A stretch of 64,000 bases of DNA from Neurospora crassa OR74A (taxonomy: Eukaryota > Ascomycota > Sordariomycetes > Sordariales > Sordariaceae): contig NC_026503.1 in the NCBI RefSeq assembly GCF_000182925.2, positions 1,302,001-1,366,000 of the forward strand. The letters run 5' to 3'. Under the pieces are notes generated by a model, which searched no databases, had not been told where the DNA came from, and saw nothing but the letters and a program-made list of their open reading frames with translations. This document shows, in pieces, positions 1 to 11,360 of this stretch (position 1 is its first letter; each line of letters starts with the position of its first letter). The position numbers and the translations under genes are program-made.

Positions 1-1948
1 GGGGCGTACCATCCTCGTCCAGCGCCTCGAACCCAAAGGTAGGACCAGTCGCTTCGAACTCCTTGCCAAACGTCTCGCGACGCCACTGCCTGAGACGGGC
101 CTTCTTGCCAAGCTTCTTGCGTTCCTTGCGCTTCTTCTCGGCGTCGCGGAAAGTAGCCAGCTTCTTGAGGCCGGCGAACTCGTTGAGCGCGGCGTCCGAG
201 GGCGCCAACAAGATATCGCGCGCCGTCATGCCGAACGAGACGGGCGAAGTCTCGCGGTAGCGGAACGGGAACAGGTTCTCCTTGTACTTCTTGTCCTTGG
301 GGGCGGAAAGCGCGCGAGGAGTGTCGAGTTCCATCTTGGTGTCGACCAAAGCTTCAAGCTTGGCTAGTTCCGCCTTGGCTGCCCGCTTGGCGGCTTGCTT
401 CTCCTTCTTGATGTCGGCGGTGGTCTTGCGCTTCTTGGAGGGACGGCCTTCATCTTCATCGGCGGAGAGGTCGGAGCCGAGGTCGGCGTCCTCGTCTTCG
501 GCTTTTTGGTCGTCGCCGTTGGGCTTGGGGAGGTCTAGATCGGAAAGGACAACATCGGGAGCGTCGTCGAAGTCGGGGATGATGTCCTTGATGTCGATAT
601 CGTCGTCCCACTCGGGCTTCTTGGGCAGCTTCTTCTTCTTCTTCTTGGATTTGCCGTCCTCGTTGTCCTCGTCGTCCTCCTCGTCGCTGCCGGACACGTC
701 GCCTTCTCCCTCGGCGTAGTACTCCTCGCCAAACTGCTTGCGCATCTCCTCTTCCCACCGGTCGTTGTCCCAGGCGTCCTCGAGGAACTTCATCCACTCC
801 TCGTCGGACAGCTCCTTGCCGGTGAGACCGGCAGCCTTCTTGATCTTGGATAGCTTCTCGGCCGCCTCGTCAATCTTGAGACGGCGCAGACGAGCACGCT
901 CCTCCTCGCGCTGCTTCTTCTCGGCCTCCTTGCGCTCCTTCTCGAGCTGTCTCTGCTTCTTTCTGCCCGTGAGCTCCTCCTTTCTGACGGACTTGGCGTT
1001 GGCCAGGTTACGCGAGTACGTCTTGAGCAACTCGTTGCTCTTGTTGGGGTCCTCGAACCGCATGTTGTAGGCGTGCTCGAACTCCTCGGCCATCTCGGGG
1101 AAGTTGTCCTCACCCTCGTCCGACTCGAAAGCCTCCCAGCGCGAGCCGTCGGCGGGCGCCCAGGCCTTGGACTGCATGAATTTGGAAAGGAACTCCTCGG
1201 GGTTCTTGTCAGCGTTCTTGACGTCGAGCTCGTTAAGATCGATCGCCTTGGCGCGCGACGGGTGAACGCCGTTCTCGGTAGGCGCCTCCTCCTTCTTGAC
1301 GGGCTTGATGAAGGCGTCGTCGTCGCTCCACTCCTCGTCTTCGCCGACAGCGGCATTGATCTCAGACAGAATGTTCTGCTTCAGGTTGGCTTGTTCCTCG
1401 GCATAGGTCTTGGGCTTGGGCGCGTCATCTTCGTCGGCACCGATGTCACCGGCCATGTACCTCTCGCGGTGGTAGTCGCGCAGGGTCATGGGCTTCTCCT
1501 TCTTCTCCTTGACGGGCTGGCCGTCGGCGTCAATTGGCGTGTAGAAAACGGCCTCCTTGTCGTAGATGCGGGGGTCCCTCTTCTTGATAGCTTCTAGAGT
1601 GGCGTTGATTTCGGCGTCGAGGTCCTCGGTGACAAGGAAGCCCTCATCGTCTTCGGTCTCGTCTTCGGAAGAGTCCTCTTCGTCCTCGTCTTCGCCTAGC
1701 CCACCTTCCTTCTTGGACTTGAACTTTTCCTCGAGACGGTGGAGTTCCTCGCGCTTCTTGTTGTGTTCAAAACGGCGGGCGTACTCCTCATTGATCTTCA
1801 AGTCGGCAGCGGTACCGAGGGTGGCACCGCCGTCCTGCTCGTCTTCGCTGGAGGCATCATCGTCGAACAGACCCTTTCTAGGCACAATGGGATCGGTATT
1901 GGCGCCTGTGACTCTGGCTTTCGCCGCTTTTGACTTTGGGCGAGGCAT
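1..1948 (-). CDS. KRI1-like ribosome biogenesis protein (3' end off window)
   Basis: One uninterrupted minus-strand frame of at least 649 codons starts at the ATG at 1948-1946 (MPRPKSKAAKARV) and is still open at base 1. It is very rich in Lys, Glu and Asp. A C-terminal block with FGMTARDILLAPSD, then GLKKLATFRDAEKK and RLRQWRRETFG, matches the conserved C-terminal domain of the Kri1 family; the central KGLFDDD and acidic runs also fit. Kri1 is known as a nucleolar factor needed for 40S subunit assembly with Krr1; that role is inferred by homology. It is transcribed away from the Rab5 gene, with about 675 bp between the two starts. No intron is seen. The ending is missing because the window stops. 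Several overlapping frames here are low-complexity shadows. Confidence 0.9.
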   Translation of the reverse strand, partial: MPRPKSKAAKARVTGANTDPIVPRKGLFDDDASSEDEQDGGATLGTAADLKINEEYARRFEHNKKREELHRLEEKFKSKKEGGLGEDEDEEDSSEDETEDDEGFLVTEDLDAEINATLEAIKKRDPRIYDKEAVFYTPIDADGQPVKEKKEKPMTLRDYHRERYMAGDIGADEDDAPKPKTYAEEQANLKQNILSEINAAVGEDEEWSDDDAFIKPVKKEEAPTENGVHPSRAKAIDLNELDVKNADKNPEEFLSKFMQSKAWAPADGSRWEAFESDEGEDNFPEMAEEFEHAYNMRFEDPNKSNELLKTYSRNLANAKSVRKEELTGRKKQRQLEKERKEAEKKQREEERARLRRLKIDEAAEKLSKIKKAAGLTGKELSDEEWMKFLEDAWDNDRWEEEMRKQFGEEYYAEGEGDVSGSDEEDDEDNEDGKSKKKKKKLPKKPEWDDDIDIKDIIPDFDDAPDVVLSDLDLPKPNGDDQKAEDEDADLGSDLSADEDEGRPSKKRKTTADIKKEKQAAKRAAKAELAKLEALVDTKMELDTPRALSAPKDKKYKENLFPFRYRETSPVSFGMTARDILLAPSDAALNEFAGLKKLATFRDAEKKRKERKKLGKKARLRQWRRETFGKEFEATGPTFGFEALDEDGTP

Positions 1949-2623
1949 CTTGAGGTGGGCTAGATTTGAAGATGCTAGGGCGAAGGGGTGGAAAGTCAAT
2001 CCTGGCGCATAAAGGATGGAAGACTTTCGTTGCGACTTTGACGCCCCCAAATTTTCGAAGTGAACTTTTTAGTGGGGACCTTTTCGAAGTCCAGTCCCCG
2101 GGCTACAGCTGGCGGTACGTACTTGTAGTCCAATTTGCCTGCCACGAGATTGCGCACGGTTCACAAAGGCATACATATGTGGCTATGAGTCTTGGCATGG
2201 AGGGGAAGTTGGAGTCCACTCACAGCGCAAGCGAGGGGGGACATCGAGGACATGCGACGCCTGCCCGTGGCCCGACCGAATGCCTGCTGGATCCCGGCGA
2301 GCCTGGCTTTCCGACTGGAAGGGAACTAACTGAATGAACAAGCTCCATCCATCCATTTACTCTCATTGCTGCCGTCTACCTATCACGTCACACCTCACTC
2401 CGATTCCCAACCCATCAACGATCCATCTTCAGACATCTTTTGTCTTCCAACAGGCAGCCACCCAACGTCCTCCCTTCCACAACTGCACTGCTCTGTCGCT
2501 GTCGCATTATCAAAGATAGCCGTTCTTGCTATTGTCCCTTGCTGTAGTTGCTCGCTGCCGCAAGCCCCGCCGTTTCCACAACCCATCCACCCAGATTTGT
2601 AGCAACAATACACTTCAACGACA
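1949..2623. promoter_or_regulatory. Divergent intergenic region, KRI1-like / Rab5
   Basis: This 675-bp gap separates the start codons of two head-to-head genes and must hold both promoters and leaders. It becomes pyrimidine-rich toward the Rab5 start. I see no convincing TATA box and no supported ORF. Confidence 0.6.
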
Positions 2624-3462
2624 ATGGCCGATACGAACGCGCCCAAGCCGAGCAGCAGCGTCAAGCTGGTGCTTCTAGGTGAAGCTGCTGTCGGAAAGGT
2701 GCGCAGTCTTCTGCTCCAAAACCACCATGCTCGAGAAACACATGCCTAACACAAATCGTTCCACAGTCGTCGCTCGTCCTCCGATTCGTCAACAATGACT
2801 TTCAAGAGAACAAGGAGCCCACGATAGGAGGTTAGTTCCTGAAGTCATGACGACTTTCTTTGCACCAGTTTAGCTGACACTTTTTTGCAGCCGCCTTCCT
2901 AACCCAGAAGTGCAACCTGCCCACGAGGACGATCAAGTTCGAGATTTGGGATACAGCAGGCCAGGAGCGCTTCGCCTCTCTAGCGCCCATGTACTACCGC
3001 AACGCCCAAGCCGCCCTTGTCGTTTACGACCTGACGAAACCTACTTCACTCATCAAGGCCAAGCACTGGGTCGCCGAGCTCCAGCGACAAGCGTCTCCCG
3101 GCATCGTTATCGCGCTCGTGGGCAACAAGTTGGATCTGACCAGCGACTCGGCCGGCTCTGCCGAGGCTTCCGGAGGTGGCGACGACAATGCGGAGGATTC
3201 GGGCGACGCACGCAAGATCTCGACGGACGAGGCCAAGGCATACGCCGAGGAGGAGGGTCTCTTGTTCTTTGAGACTTCGGCCAAGACCGGACATAACGTT
3301 ACTGAGGTTTTCACAGCCATTGCAAACGCCATCCCCGAGACGTCGTTGAAGAGCGCGCGTGGGCCTGGTGCCTCGCATGCCGGTGTCAGCCGCACAGAAG
3401 AGCAGAGGGTCAACCTTAACGGGCCGCGGGATCTCGATGCAAAGGAAGGTTGCGCCTGTTAA
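2624..3462 (+). CDS. Rab5/Vps21-type small GTPase
   Basis: Three exons (2624-2698, 2767-2830, 2891-3462) give a 236-residue Rab. G1 is GEAAVGKS (residues 19-26). [15 protein letters not shown] and AAFLTQ form the switch I region, WDTAGQERF is G3, NKLD is G4 and ETSAK is G5. The Rab5 signature [17 protein letters not shown] follows G3, and [17 protein letters not shown] is also Rab5-like. The protein ends in CAC, a double-geranylgeranylation motif that anchors it to membranes. Rab5 proteins direct early endosome fusion; this role is inferred from the family. An unusual Gly/Ala/acidic insert of about 20 residues lies between NKLD and the next helix. Both introns are short with GT-AG ends. Confidence 0.95.
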
Positions 3463-3467
3463 GGTAC

Positions 3468-3506
3468 GATGGATGGATGAATGGATGGATGGATGGATGA
3501 AGGGAA
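3468..3506 (+). repeat. (ATGG)n microsatellite
   Basis: Imperfect tandem ATGG units occur in the 3' untranslated region of the Rab5 gene. Confidence 0.8.
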
Positions 3507-4520
3507 GGAAGGATTTGGAGAAGATATTGAACGGGCGGTGCGGATATCCACCAGAAGTGGCTGCGGAGTGGGACACTGATGAGAATAAGGGCGTCCATCT
3601 TCCGGTTGACGAACAACAGAGCTTTGCATTTTACAGACGGGTTAACGGAGTGGGTGGTCACATTGGGCGGGTTCATACGGAGTATACTTGTTTTCTTCTT
3701 TCAATCTACCGATTTCTCTATCTTATCATCGAAGCACGATTTACAGACGCAGCAGTAACAGGCCAATGGAGTTTTTGTCACATATCCTTACCTTGGAGCG
3801 GGCGGTTCGATGCCTGTTGGTCAAGTTTGCTGGTATTCTTAATTTTTCCATAGTCACATAGTGGATAAGTCACATCATGAATACAAGACGGAATACGGAA
3901 ACCTTGTTGGACTTGTCACGAATCCGAGCCTTGTGGTCCTGGCATGCCGAGTACGATTGATTCTATTGATAAGGTTAACTAAATCACTAGGTACGGTTGG
4001 GTGAAAAGTCAGTGCCTACCTTCAATGCGCCTAAACCCATCATCACCAATACATGGGAATTGCGTGAATGGCTTCCCCACAAACTACAGCCTAATAAGAC
4101 AAGTGTTCAACTCGTTTGATCTGGTGAACGGCCTTATCGTTCTCTTGGTCAATAGCCTCGGCTACTGCTACATGCTATTATTGTGCTGGCCACGGCCTCG
4201 AGACTACGCCCGTGCTACACTCACTCGTGCTCAAGGCCAGCTGCGAGGCAAGATGTTTATTCTACTAGTACACTACATCGTCATGGAAGGGATGGAAGTG
4301 GTCCGTACGTACCGACCTTCTATAATAGCCCAGAGACGGGAGTTCCCACCTATCGAACCTGCCTAAGCGGTTAGTGGGGTGTTAGACAGTGGAGGCACGT
4401 GCGCCAAGACCCGCCAAAAAATCGCATCCCGCCCCAATTCGGTTTGAGCGCCGAGAAAACGCGACACACCACCACCAGTCACTTCCACTTCAGTTCGACT
4501 TGTAGACTGCAACTGCAACT

Positions 4521-4521
4521 T

Positions 4522-4552
<31 letters not shown>
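4521..4552 (+). repeat. (GCA)n trinucleotide repeat
   Basis: An uninterrupted run of GCA/CAG units lies upstream of the RING/RS-rich gene. It probably sits in the leader, since no supported reading frame uses it. Confidence 0.85.
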
Positions 4553-4913
4553 GATTCTCACCTCACCTCACGGATTGGCCTTTTGGGCAGAGCGACCTCG
4601 AAACTGTACTCTGTGAGCATTGAGAGACATTTGCGCCTCGTCACTCAACCTTTGAGGCCCCTCATTAAGCCTGCGTGGGCTCGGCAACGTGAGCTCCGGC
4701 CTGCATTTTTTTTTTCGCAACAAGCAACACCACCGAGCAGCATTTGATACGAAAGACATCGCGAATCACATCACTCAGCGATATTTCAATAGCTTTCTTG
4801 GAAGACAGGACGCCAACGAGCGCCTCTCCATGTCCTTGGACTCTTCATTCCTACACCTCCTCTGTCTCTAGGAGGCCGGTTGCGCCTAGGTTGTTGAAGT
4901 GCAGGAAATCGCA

Positions 4914-7900
4914 ATGGCGGCCGCGCTATCAGAAGAGGCTCTCGCCGAGGTCATCAGGTTCGTCTCTCCTACCCCGCCATCTCCCGGAAGGCTCTGTTTC
5001 AAATGCACCATTGTGGCAGGTATGCTAATGACTACAATAGAACTCTGAGCCCAGAAGATATCCCGGCGAAACTGAAATGCGCCATCTGCAGTAGATTGGC
5101 TGCGAATGCCTTCAGGTTGCCCTGCTGCGAACAAACCATTTGCGAAGACTGCCGGTCAACACTACCTACCTCTTGCCCCGTATGCGAACACTCGCCGCTT
5201 TCGGCCGAAGACGCCAAACCGCACAAGTCTCTACGGACCACCATTAGAGTCTTCCTCAAGACATATTTAAAAAAGCAGCAAGACGCACGCGCCAAGGAGT
5301 CAGCCCCTCCTACCCCCATTGAATCGACACCTGTGTCTACCACGGCACCACAGCTACCTTTGCCCAGCGATTCAGCGCCTGAGGAACATGCCTCCGCACC
5401 AGAGCAGCAGCAGCAGCAGCCAGAAGAGCCTGCGCCGGCGGCTGCTGAGCAAGGTGCCGGAGACGAACATGCAGGAGCCGAGGGTCAAGCGGGAGAAGAA
5501 GCTCCCAAGGTAGAAGGTGCTGACTCGGCGGACCACGAAGCCGACCAAGATGTAAGCAAAATCGGTCAGATATTGCTGGCCATGACCACGGGTCACTGAC
5601 CAGATGACAGGCTACCGAAAACCCTACCGAAAATGCTGCCGAGGAAGAAGCAGCCGACGGAACGCCTGCCGAAGCGGAGGGCGACGCGGCCGAAAATCCC
5701 CAAGAGACAAAGGACGGCGAAGAGAATGAAGAAAACGCCGAGGGCGACGATGTACAGCCAAAGCCCGCTGGAGGATTTGGATTCGGGATGAACGGCTTCC
5801 CCATGAACTTTGGCGGTGGCTTCGACCAAATGCAAATGATGATGGCCATGCAGAATGGCTTTCCAATGATGGGTGAGTTCGCCCTGTTATGTGTTCCTCT
5901 TTTCCAAAACACACCAGATAACTAACCACCCACGACACAGGTATGCCAGGCATGAACATGGATCCGATGAGCGCGATGCAGCAAATGTACATGAACGGGG
6001 GTTTTTCTGGCATGGGCATGAGCGGCATGAACATGGGAATGGGAGGATTTAGCGGCGCAGGCGGCAATGAATCGAATAATAACTGGAACGGGCAGCAGTC
6101 ATCATGGAATGTCGGCCAAGATAATTTCAATCATCCAAATGCTTCTGGCATGGGCAATGGTGATTATGGCTCGTTTAACTCTGGCTCCTTCCAACAAGGC
6201 AACTTCAATTCAGGTAATTATGGCAACGGCCAGTTCAATGACTATCGCCGGGGTGGATACGGATTCCGTGGCGGTAGAGGACGTGGCCGGGGAGGCTACG
6301 GTTACGGTGGCGGCTATGGCGGTCGTGGTGGCTACAACAACGGCTACGGCAACATGGGCGGCATGAACGGTCCGATGGGCATGGGCGGCAACTATGGGGG
6401 AGACCAGAACTACCCGAACCAACAGTACGGGGCAGGCATGGGTGGCTCCATGCACAACGGCGGTTTCCCTGGCGGCAGCGTCAGTGGCGCTTCCCAAGAT
6501 GGCAACAACGAGAACAAAGGCGAGGGTGCTGCAAGTGCTGACCCGAACGTGGACGAGTTTGGCCGCTCGTTGCGCGAAGACACTGGAAAGAAGGAGACCG
6601 AAGATGGCGACGCTGCTGCTGAACAAGATGCTCAAGGAGCTGACGGTGAAGCGAAACCTCCTGCTACTGCTGAGACTGATGGTGATGCCGAGAATGCCAC
6701 CGCCGCACCCAACGGTGATGCCACAAACCCCGATGCCGGCGCTGAAGGTGATGAAGCATACGCTCACAATGGCTACATGAACGGCGACCCTGAAGGCATG
6801 TACCCCGGTGATGGCCCCGGCTTTATGGGACCTGGCGGTTTCGGCGGCAGCATGGGCTTCACCAACGGCTGGAACGGTCCGGGAGGATTTGGCATGACTA
6901 TGGGAGGTGATGGTTACGGAGCCATGGGTGGCATGATGCCCCTTGGACCTCCCCAGCCCCCGCCCGTCAACCCAGATGTGCCCGCCAATGCGCCCAAGGG
7001 TCCCAAGGCCATGCTAAGAGGACTTCCCAACACCAGTATCAAACATCTCCAAGCTAGAGGCTGGGTAGATAATGAGAACAAGGCGCAAACACCAAACTCC
7101 TTTGGTCACGGCGGCCCTGGTTCGTCCCATCATGGATCGCGGTTTGCCAGTCCCTCCGCGACCGCCGACCGAGGCCGGTCTAGGTCCCGAGATAGGGATG
7201 ATGACTACCACGGCGGAAGAGATGACAGGGATAGGGACTACTACCACCGTGAGCGTTCAGATAGGGACAGAGAGCGTGAGCGCCGAGATCGTCGTGAACG
7301 ATCATATTCCCCCGGTGCCGATGAGCGCAAGGAACACCGTGACCGACGCAGAGAAAGACGTCAGCGCTCCGCTAGTCCCGGTGGCGCTGACGCCGCTCAT
7401 GGCGCCGAAGGAACCAACAACGATGGCGACGATCAACAACATGGCCATTCCAGCAGCAGCAGAAGACACAGGCGGAAGCACACCTCCACCACCGTAGCCG
7501 ACGAAGAAGGCGGCAACCAGGAACGTTCCCGGTCCGCATCCCCTCCCGCCTCCGGTGTCGCCGGCGAAGAGTCATCCCGCCGGTCCCACCGCAGCAGCCG
7601 TAAGGAGCGTGACTCGGAGAAGCGCCGCGACCGTTCAGACCGCGATAAGGAGCGCGACAGAGAGCGTGAGTCCCGTTCTGACCGCAAGGAGCGCAAGGAA
7701 GGCCACAGCAGCAGCAGCCGTCGCGACCGTGACCGTTCCGACCGGGACAACAGAGACAGCGGAGGTCGCAGCCACCGTGACGATCGTGACCGGGATCGCA
7801 GCGACCGGGACCGAGACCGCGACCGCGACCGTTCCGACCGCAAAGACCGTAAGGAAGGAAGCGGTCACGGCAGCAGCAGCCGTCGCGATCGTGACCGTGG

Positions 7901-8429
7901 CGATCGAGGAGACCGCGACAGAGATAGGGATCGCAGTCACAGAGATGAGCGTGATCGTGATCGCGACAGGGACAGGGAGAGAGATAGGGATCGCTCGGAT
8001 AGACATCGCTCGTCCAAGAAGTCTTCTTCTTCCAACAACCACGATGCCGATGCTGCGGACGCCCACCTCGACCGACGCTCCTCCCTTGCTTCTAACAATG
8101 CCGCCGCTGGCCCAGGACCAGCAGCCAACGGCTCTCTAGACCCGCATGCCGCCGAGCGTGCTGCTCGTGATCGCGAGCGTCTGCTCAAGGAGACGAGACG
8201 GATGGCTAGTCTTGCGTCGAGCTTTAGTCTGGTGGGTAGCAAGCGAAGTCGGGAAAGCCGAGGCGGCGGCGGCGACAAGGACGAAGAGCGGGAGTCGAAG
8301 AGCAGAAGAAAAGAAAGTGGAAGGACGGCTAGGGGAAGAGGAGAAGTGGTCGCCATCTCGATGGAGGATGAAGAGGAGAGGATGAGGAGGCTGGAGGCGG
8401 AAAGGGAGGCGGCGAGGTATGATGATTAG
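4914..8429 (+). CDS. RING (C4C4) protein with Gly/Met-rich and RD/RS-rich tails
   Basis: Four exons (4914-4957, 5041-5551, 5611-5872, 5941-8429) encode 1101 residues. Residues 28-62 form a cysteine-only RING: CAIC, PCCE, CEDC and CPVC, a spacing like the C4C4 RING of Mpe1/RBBP6. The pattern LRTTIRVFLKTYLKK follows. An acidic Ala/Gln/Pro region comes next, then a Met/Gly/Asn-rich stretch with RGG and GYGG repeats, and finally several hundred residues of Arg/Asp/Ser repeats with poly-Ser, typical of nuclear RNA-processing proteins. A conserved-looking motif, LPNTSIKHLQARGW, separates the two tails. Inference: a nuclear E3 ubiquitin ligase linked to mRNA 3'-end formation or splicing. Unlike Mpe1, I see no N-terminal DWNN domain or zinc knuckle, so it may be a distinct family. 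Splice sites keep frame at every junction. Confidence 0.85.
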
Positions 8430-9529
8430 AAGTCTACTGGGCCGTCTTTGCGAGAGGAGCAACAGGGGGGTCAGGGAGGTCAGGGGCTGGGACGACGCGG
8501 GCCGAGGTTCAAGATTGGTGGGGGGTTTGAGGGAGAGCAAAGTGACAGCCAAAGACCCAGGAAGAGAGAGAAAGAAAGAAAGTGGAGAGGCGACCCGAGT
8601 AAGGAGATGAGGAGGGCGTTGTGGAGGGCGTGGCGGAGGGCAAGATAACCAAGAGTGAAAGCGAGCCACTAGGGGTGTGACTGGGTGGTAGCATTTCAAA
8701 AAAATTGGCTGGTTCTTCTTGAAGCAGTAAGAAATGAAAAGAGAGAGAAAGGCAGCAGCGAAGAATTGCAAGTAAAAAAAGTACAACGAATTTTCAAAAA
8801 GGAAGCCAAAGGGGCGAGTGGCCTTTGGATGTTTTGCGTGTTGTGTCTTGTCTTGCTGGCTGACCGTTTCTTTTTTCCTGCGTTGCTTTTATTGTTGGTG
8901 TGATTCTCCGCTATGGTGCCGTTGTTGTCGTTGATCTGTGGAACTTTGTGTCGAAAACAAAGATGAAAAAGGGGCGCAAGTTGACTTGATGGACTTGAGT
9001 TGATTTAGTCAAAGTGATGATTATCATGTACAACACCACAAAAGCGTCCTTACTTGTATTTGTCATTCATCTACATAGGTACCTAGCTTTCAGGAGGATG
9101 GGGGGCATATTCTCTGTTTTGTGAGAGAAACAGAAAGACAGAAAGACACAGAGAAGGGAAGCAATTATACATATCAACGAGTTCGTGTGTGGATAGGGCA
9201 GATGGGTATCGTCGAGTCAGGCGGGTTGTATGTTATTGTTGTTCTCGCAGGTCTCTACGGCTGTACAAAACAAGTACATAGATGGTAGCAGGGTAGGTAA
9301 ATGCGTTTGGTAATTGTACATTACATGAATATGAGCATAACTTCAAAGAAGCCCGCCGTTACGGTGTATTATTCGAGTGTCTTGTCAGGTAGGTGGTGGC
9401 TTTTGGATGGGTGTCCAAGTAATATCCATATGGCTTCAATATTGGGTTAGACTCTTGAACTTTTTTCAGGTCCAGTCCCTTTCTTGGATCCCAGCAGCTT
9501 GATAAGCCCTTTGTTTTCTATAAACTAGC
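8430..9529. other. Intergenic, 3' region of the RING gene
   Basis: A purine-rich 3' untranslated stretch is followed by AT-richer sequence up to the 5S gene. No coding region is supported. Confidence 0.6.
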
Positions 9530-9649
9530 ACATACGACCATACCCACTGGAAAACTCGGGATCCCGTCCGCTCTCCCATAGATAAGCCAGTGAGGGCCAG
9601 ACTAGTAGTTGGGTCGGTGACGACCAGCGAATCCCTGGTGTTGTATGTT
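9530..9649 (+). rRNA. 5S ribosomal RNA gene (left copy)
   Basis: The 120-bp sequence begins ACATACGACCAT and ends in GTTGTATGT followed by a T-run that serves as the Pol III stop. Internal blocks such as CCCGTCCGCTC, TAGTAGTTGGGT and CCAGCGAATCCC match the Neurospora 5S rRNA, whose genes are known to be dispersed singly rather than in arrays. It is identical, as far as I can align by eye, to the inverted copy at 15415-15534. TATA at 9519-9522 lies closer to the start than is usual. Confidence 0.9.
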
Positions 9650-10002
9650 TTTTTCCTTCTTTTTTTCTCTTCCTGATTTCGTTCTCCATGATATTGATCA
9701 AGGCATATCTTGTTTCTCTCTTTATTTTTGGTTTTGTTTTGGCAGCGTTTTAATTTTTCTCGGTGGTCCTCATGAGGGTCTGATGTCGATGCACTTGAGC
9801 CTCATGGGCTGCGCATCATGCTCACGAGGATTCTCGGGCGACAAAGTGTCCTCATCAAAAAATCAAAAGAAGATAATGTCTCGTCTCATGATGTATCTTG
9901 CTATGAGAAAGGGGTGGTGTGTTCTGACTTACACTTTACGTTCTGCTAACTTTGAGGGAACCCAAACAAATCCAAGAAACAACCCCAGTTACCGTCTGTC
10001 AT
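9650..10002. other. Spacer between 5S gene and helical gene 1
   Basis: T-rich sequence follows the 5S terminator, then the presumed 3' untranslated region of the minus-strand helical gene. No ORF is supported. Confidence 0.6.
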
Positions 10003-11360
10003 TCAGGCACGGATACTGGGAACCGTAACAACGAGACTCATCCTCTCAGAAGTTTCAGAAGACATCTCTTGAACCTCATCAGGGATAGCGGCCCCGTACT
10101 CATTCATCACCTCATCCCTGATCATAGTCGCCTCATCCAGAAGCGCCTGATCCATGAGCGAGTCCCTGCAAATCTCCAGCAGCCCAACAGCGAATTCCTT
10201 CTTGCTGTAGGCCAGGGCCTTGGTCACCGTGGCATCTGACTGGATTTTTCCCACCGAGAGCAACAGCTGGGCTGATCTGTCCTTGAGGGGCCCAAACCGA
10301 TGCTGCAGCATGATGCAGTTGGTGTTGGTGGTGTCTGCCAACGTTGAGACTCCTGGGATGAGCGCCGCGGTCTGCTTCGCGGCGCTCAGTCGAGTGTCCA
10401 ACGTCGTGCGCTTCACCCGCAACTTGTCCAGCTCGTTTGATGCTTCTTTGTACTTTCTTTGGGCATCTTCTAAGAGCCGGTTGGCTTCGTCTAGTTCGCG
10501 TTGTAGGTGGAAGGGGTCGAGTGGGCCCTTGTTGATGGCGTTGCCGATGCCGAGGGTGATGATGGAGAACTATAAAAACAATGGGCGTCGGTACGTTGGT
10601 TAGTTTTTGGCCATTTACTAAGAAAAGAGAAAAAAAAGAAAAAGGAAGAAAGTAGGGAAAAAGGTCCATGGACGGGTATGCTTACAAAGATATCGCTGGC
10701 CAGCTTAGCATCTTTGCTGCTAGAAATCTTGTCATGAAGACGACTGACTGCCTGCGACTGCTTCTTTATGCTGTCTTGCAGGACACTGAAGCTTTTTTCA
10801 GCGTTGGCGATCTGGCCTTGCACGTTTTTCAACTCGTTGTCGTTGTTCTCGAGCAAAAGGTCAATATCTTGCTTGGCCGGGTTGATGACCATGTTCTCAA
10901 TCTCCATGACCTGGGCGTGGAGCTGGCCGACCTTCTCCAAGCCGCCCTGCGCACGGTCCTCGACCTCCTTGAATGCCTGGACGGCCTGCTCGAGAAGCTC
11001 ATCTCGCTGGGTGGTGTCCGGCTCGCGATTGTCGTAATCGCCACGGATGAAGACGGCCAGCCTGTAGAGCTTGGTCATGGCCATCTCGAGCTTGTCGATG
11101 ACGTCCTTGCCGCATTGGTACACTATGGGATTCAAGCTGTCCTGGATCTCCCGAAGCTGAGTGCCGGCGGTATTCAGTTTGTTCTGGAGAGTGATCACGT
11201 TGACATCTTGTTTCGGAGTTCCAAAGGTCGAAATGGGTGCCCCCATAACCTGCGCTATCCCGAACAGAGCTACCAGAATGGCAGGGTCGACCTGGGATCT
11301 TCCGGCAAGACCCATGTTGGTCGTGCTGAAGAGGTTCATGACAGTAAGGGCGTCATCCAT
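10003..11360 (-). CDS. Coiled-coil protein with buried hydrophobic segment (helical gene 1)
   Basis: Two exons (11360-10686 and 10569-10003, phase 0, GT-AG) give 413 residues. I do not recognise a named family. The N-terminus has a hydrophobic stretch (DPAILVALFGIAQVMGAPI). Long amphipathic helices follow, with heptad-like spacing around IRGDYDNREPDTTQRDEL and LLLENNDNELKNVQGQIANA. Exactly at the exon junction (about residues 222-240) lies a second hydrophobic segment, FFSIITLGIGNAINKG, after which coiled coil resumes. Hydrophobic tongue between long helices is the layout of ClyA/Hbl/YaxA-type alpha-pore formers, and the length is near that of YaxA/XaxA; this is structural inference only. It is divergent from the 761-residue helical gene and shares its promoter region. 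No secretion signal is obvious. Confidence 0.8.

Larger units (their letters stand above)
3463..4913. other. Intergenic: Rab5 3' region and RING-gene leader
   Basis: It begins with a (GGAT)n-type simple repeat just past the stop codon (about 3468-3506). A CAG repeat of about 10 units lies at 4521-4552 in the likely leader of the next gene. The short ORFs here have no recognisable domains and I do not support them. Confidence 0.6.

Noticed and set aside
456-1356. Overlapping minus-strand frames inside the KRI1-like gene
   Set aside because: Arg/Ser-rich shadows of the acidic and lysine-rich coding frame.
1966-2337. Frame in the KRI1/Rab5 promoter
   Set aside because: No domain, poor codon character, and lies between two head-to-head starts.
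4399-4747. Frames with poly-Ala or poly-Gln
   Set aside because: They arise only from reading the GCA repeat in the leader of the next gene.
7372-8356. Minus-strand Arg/Ser and Leu/Ser-rich frames
   Set aside because: Antisense of the RD/RS repeats in the RING gene.
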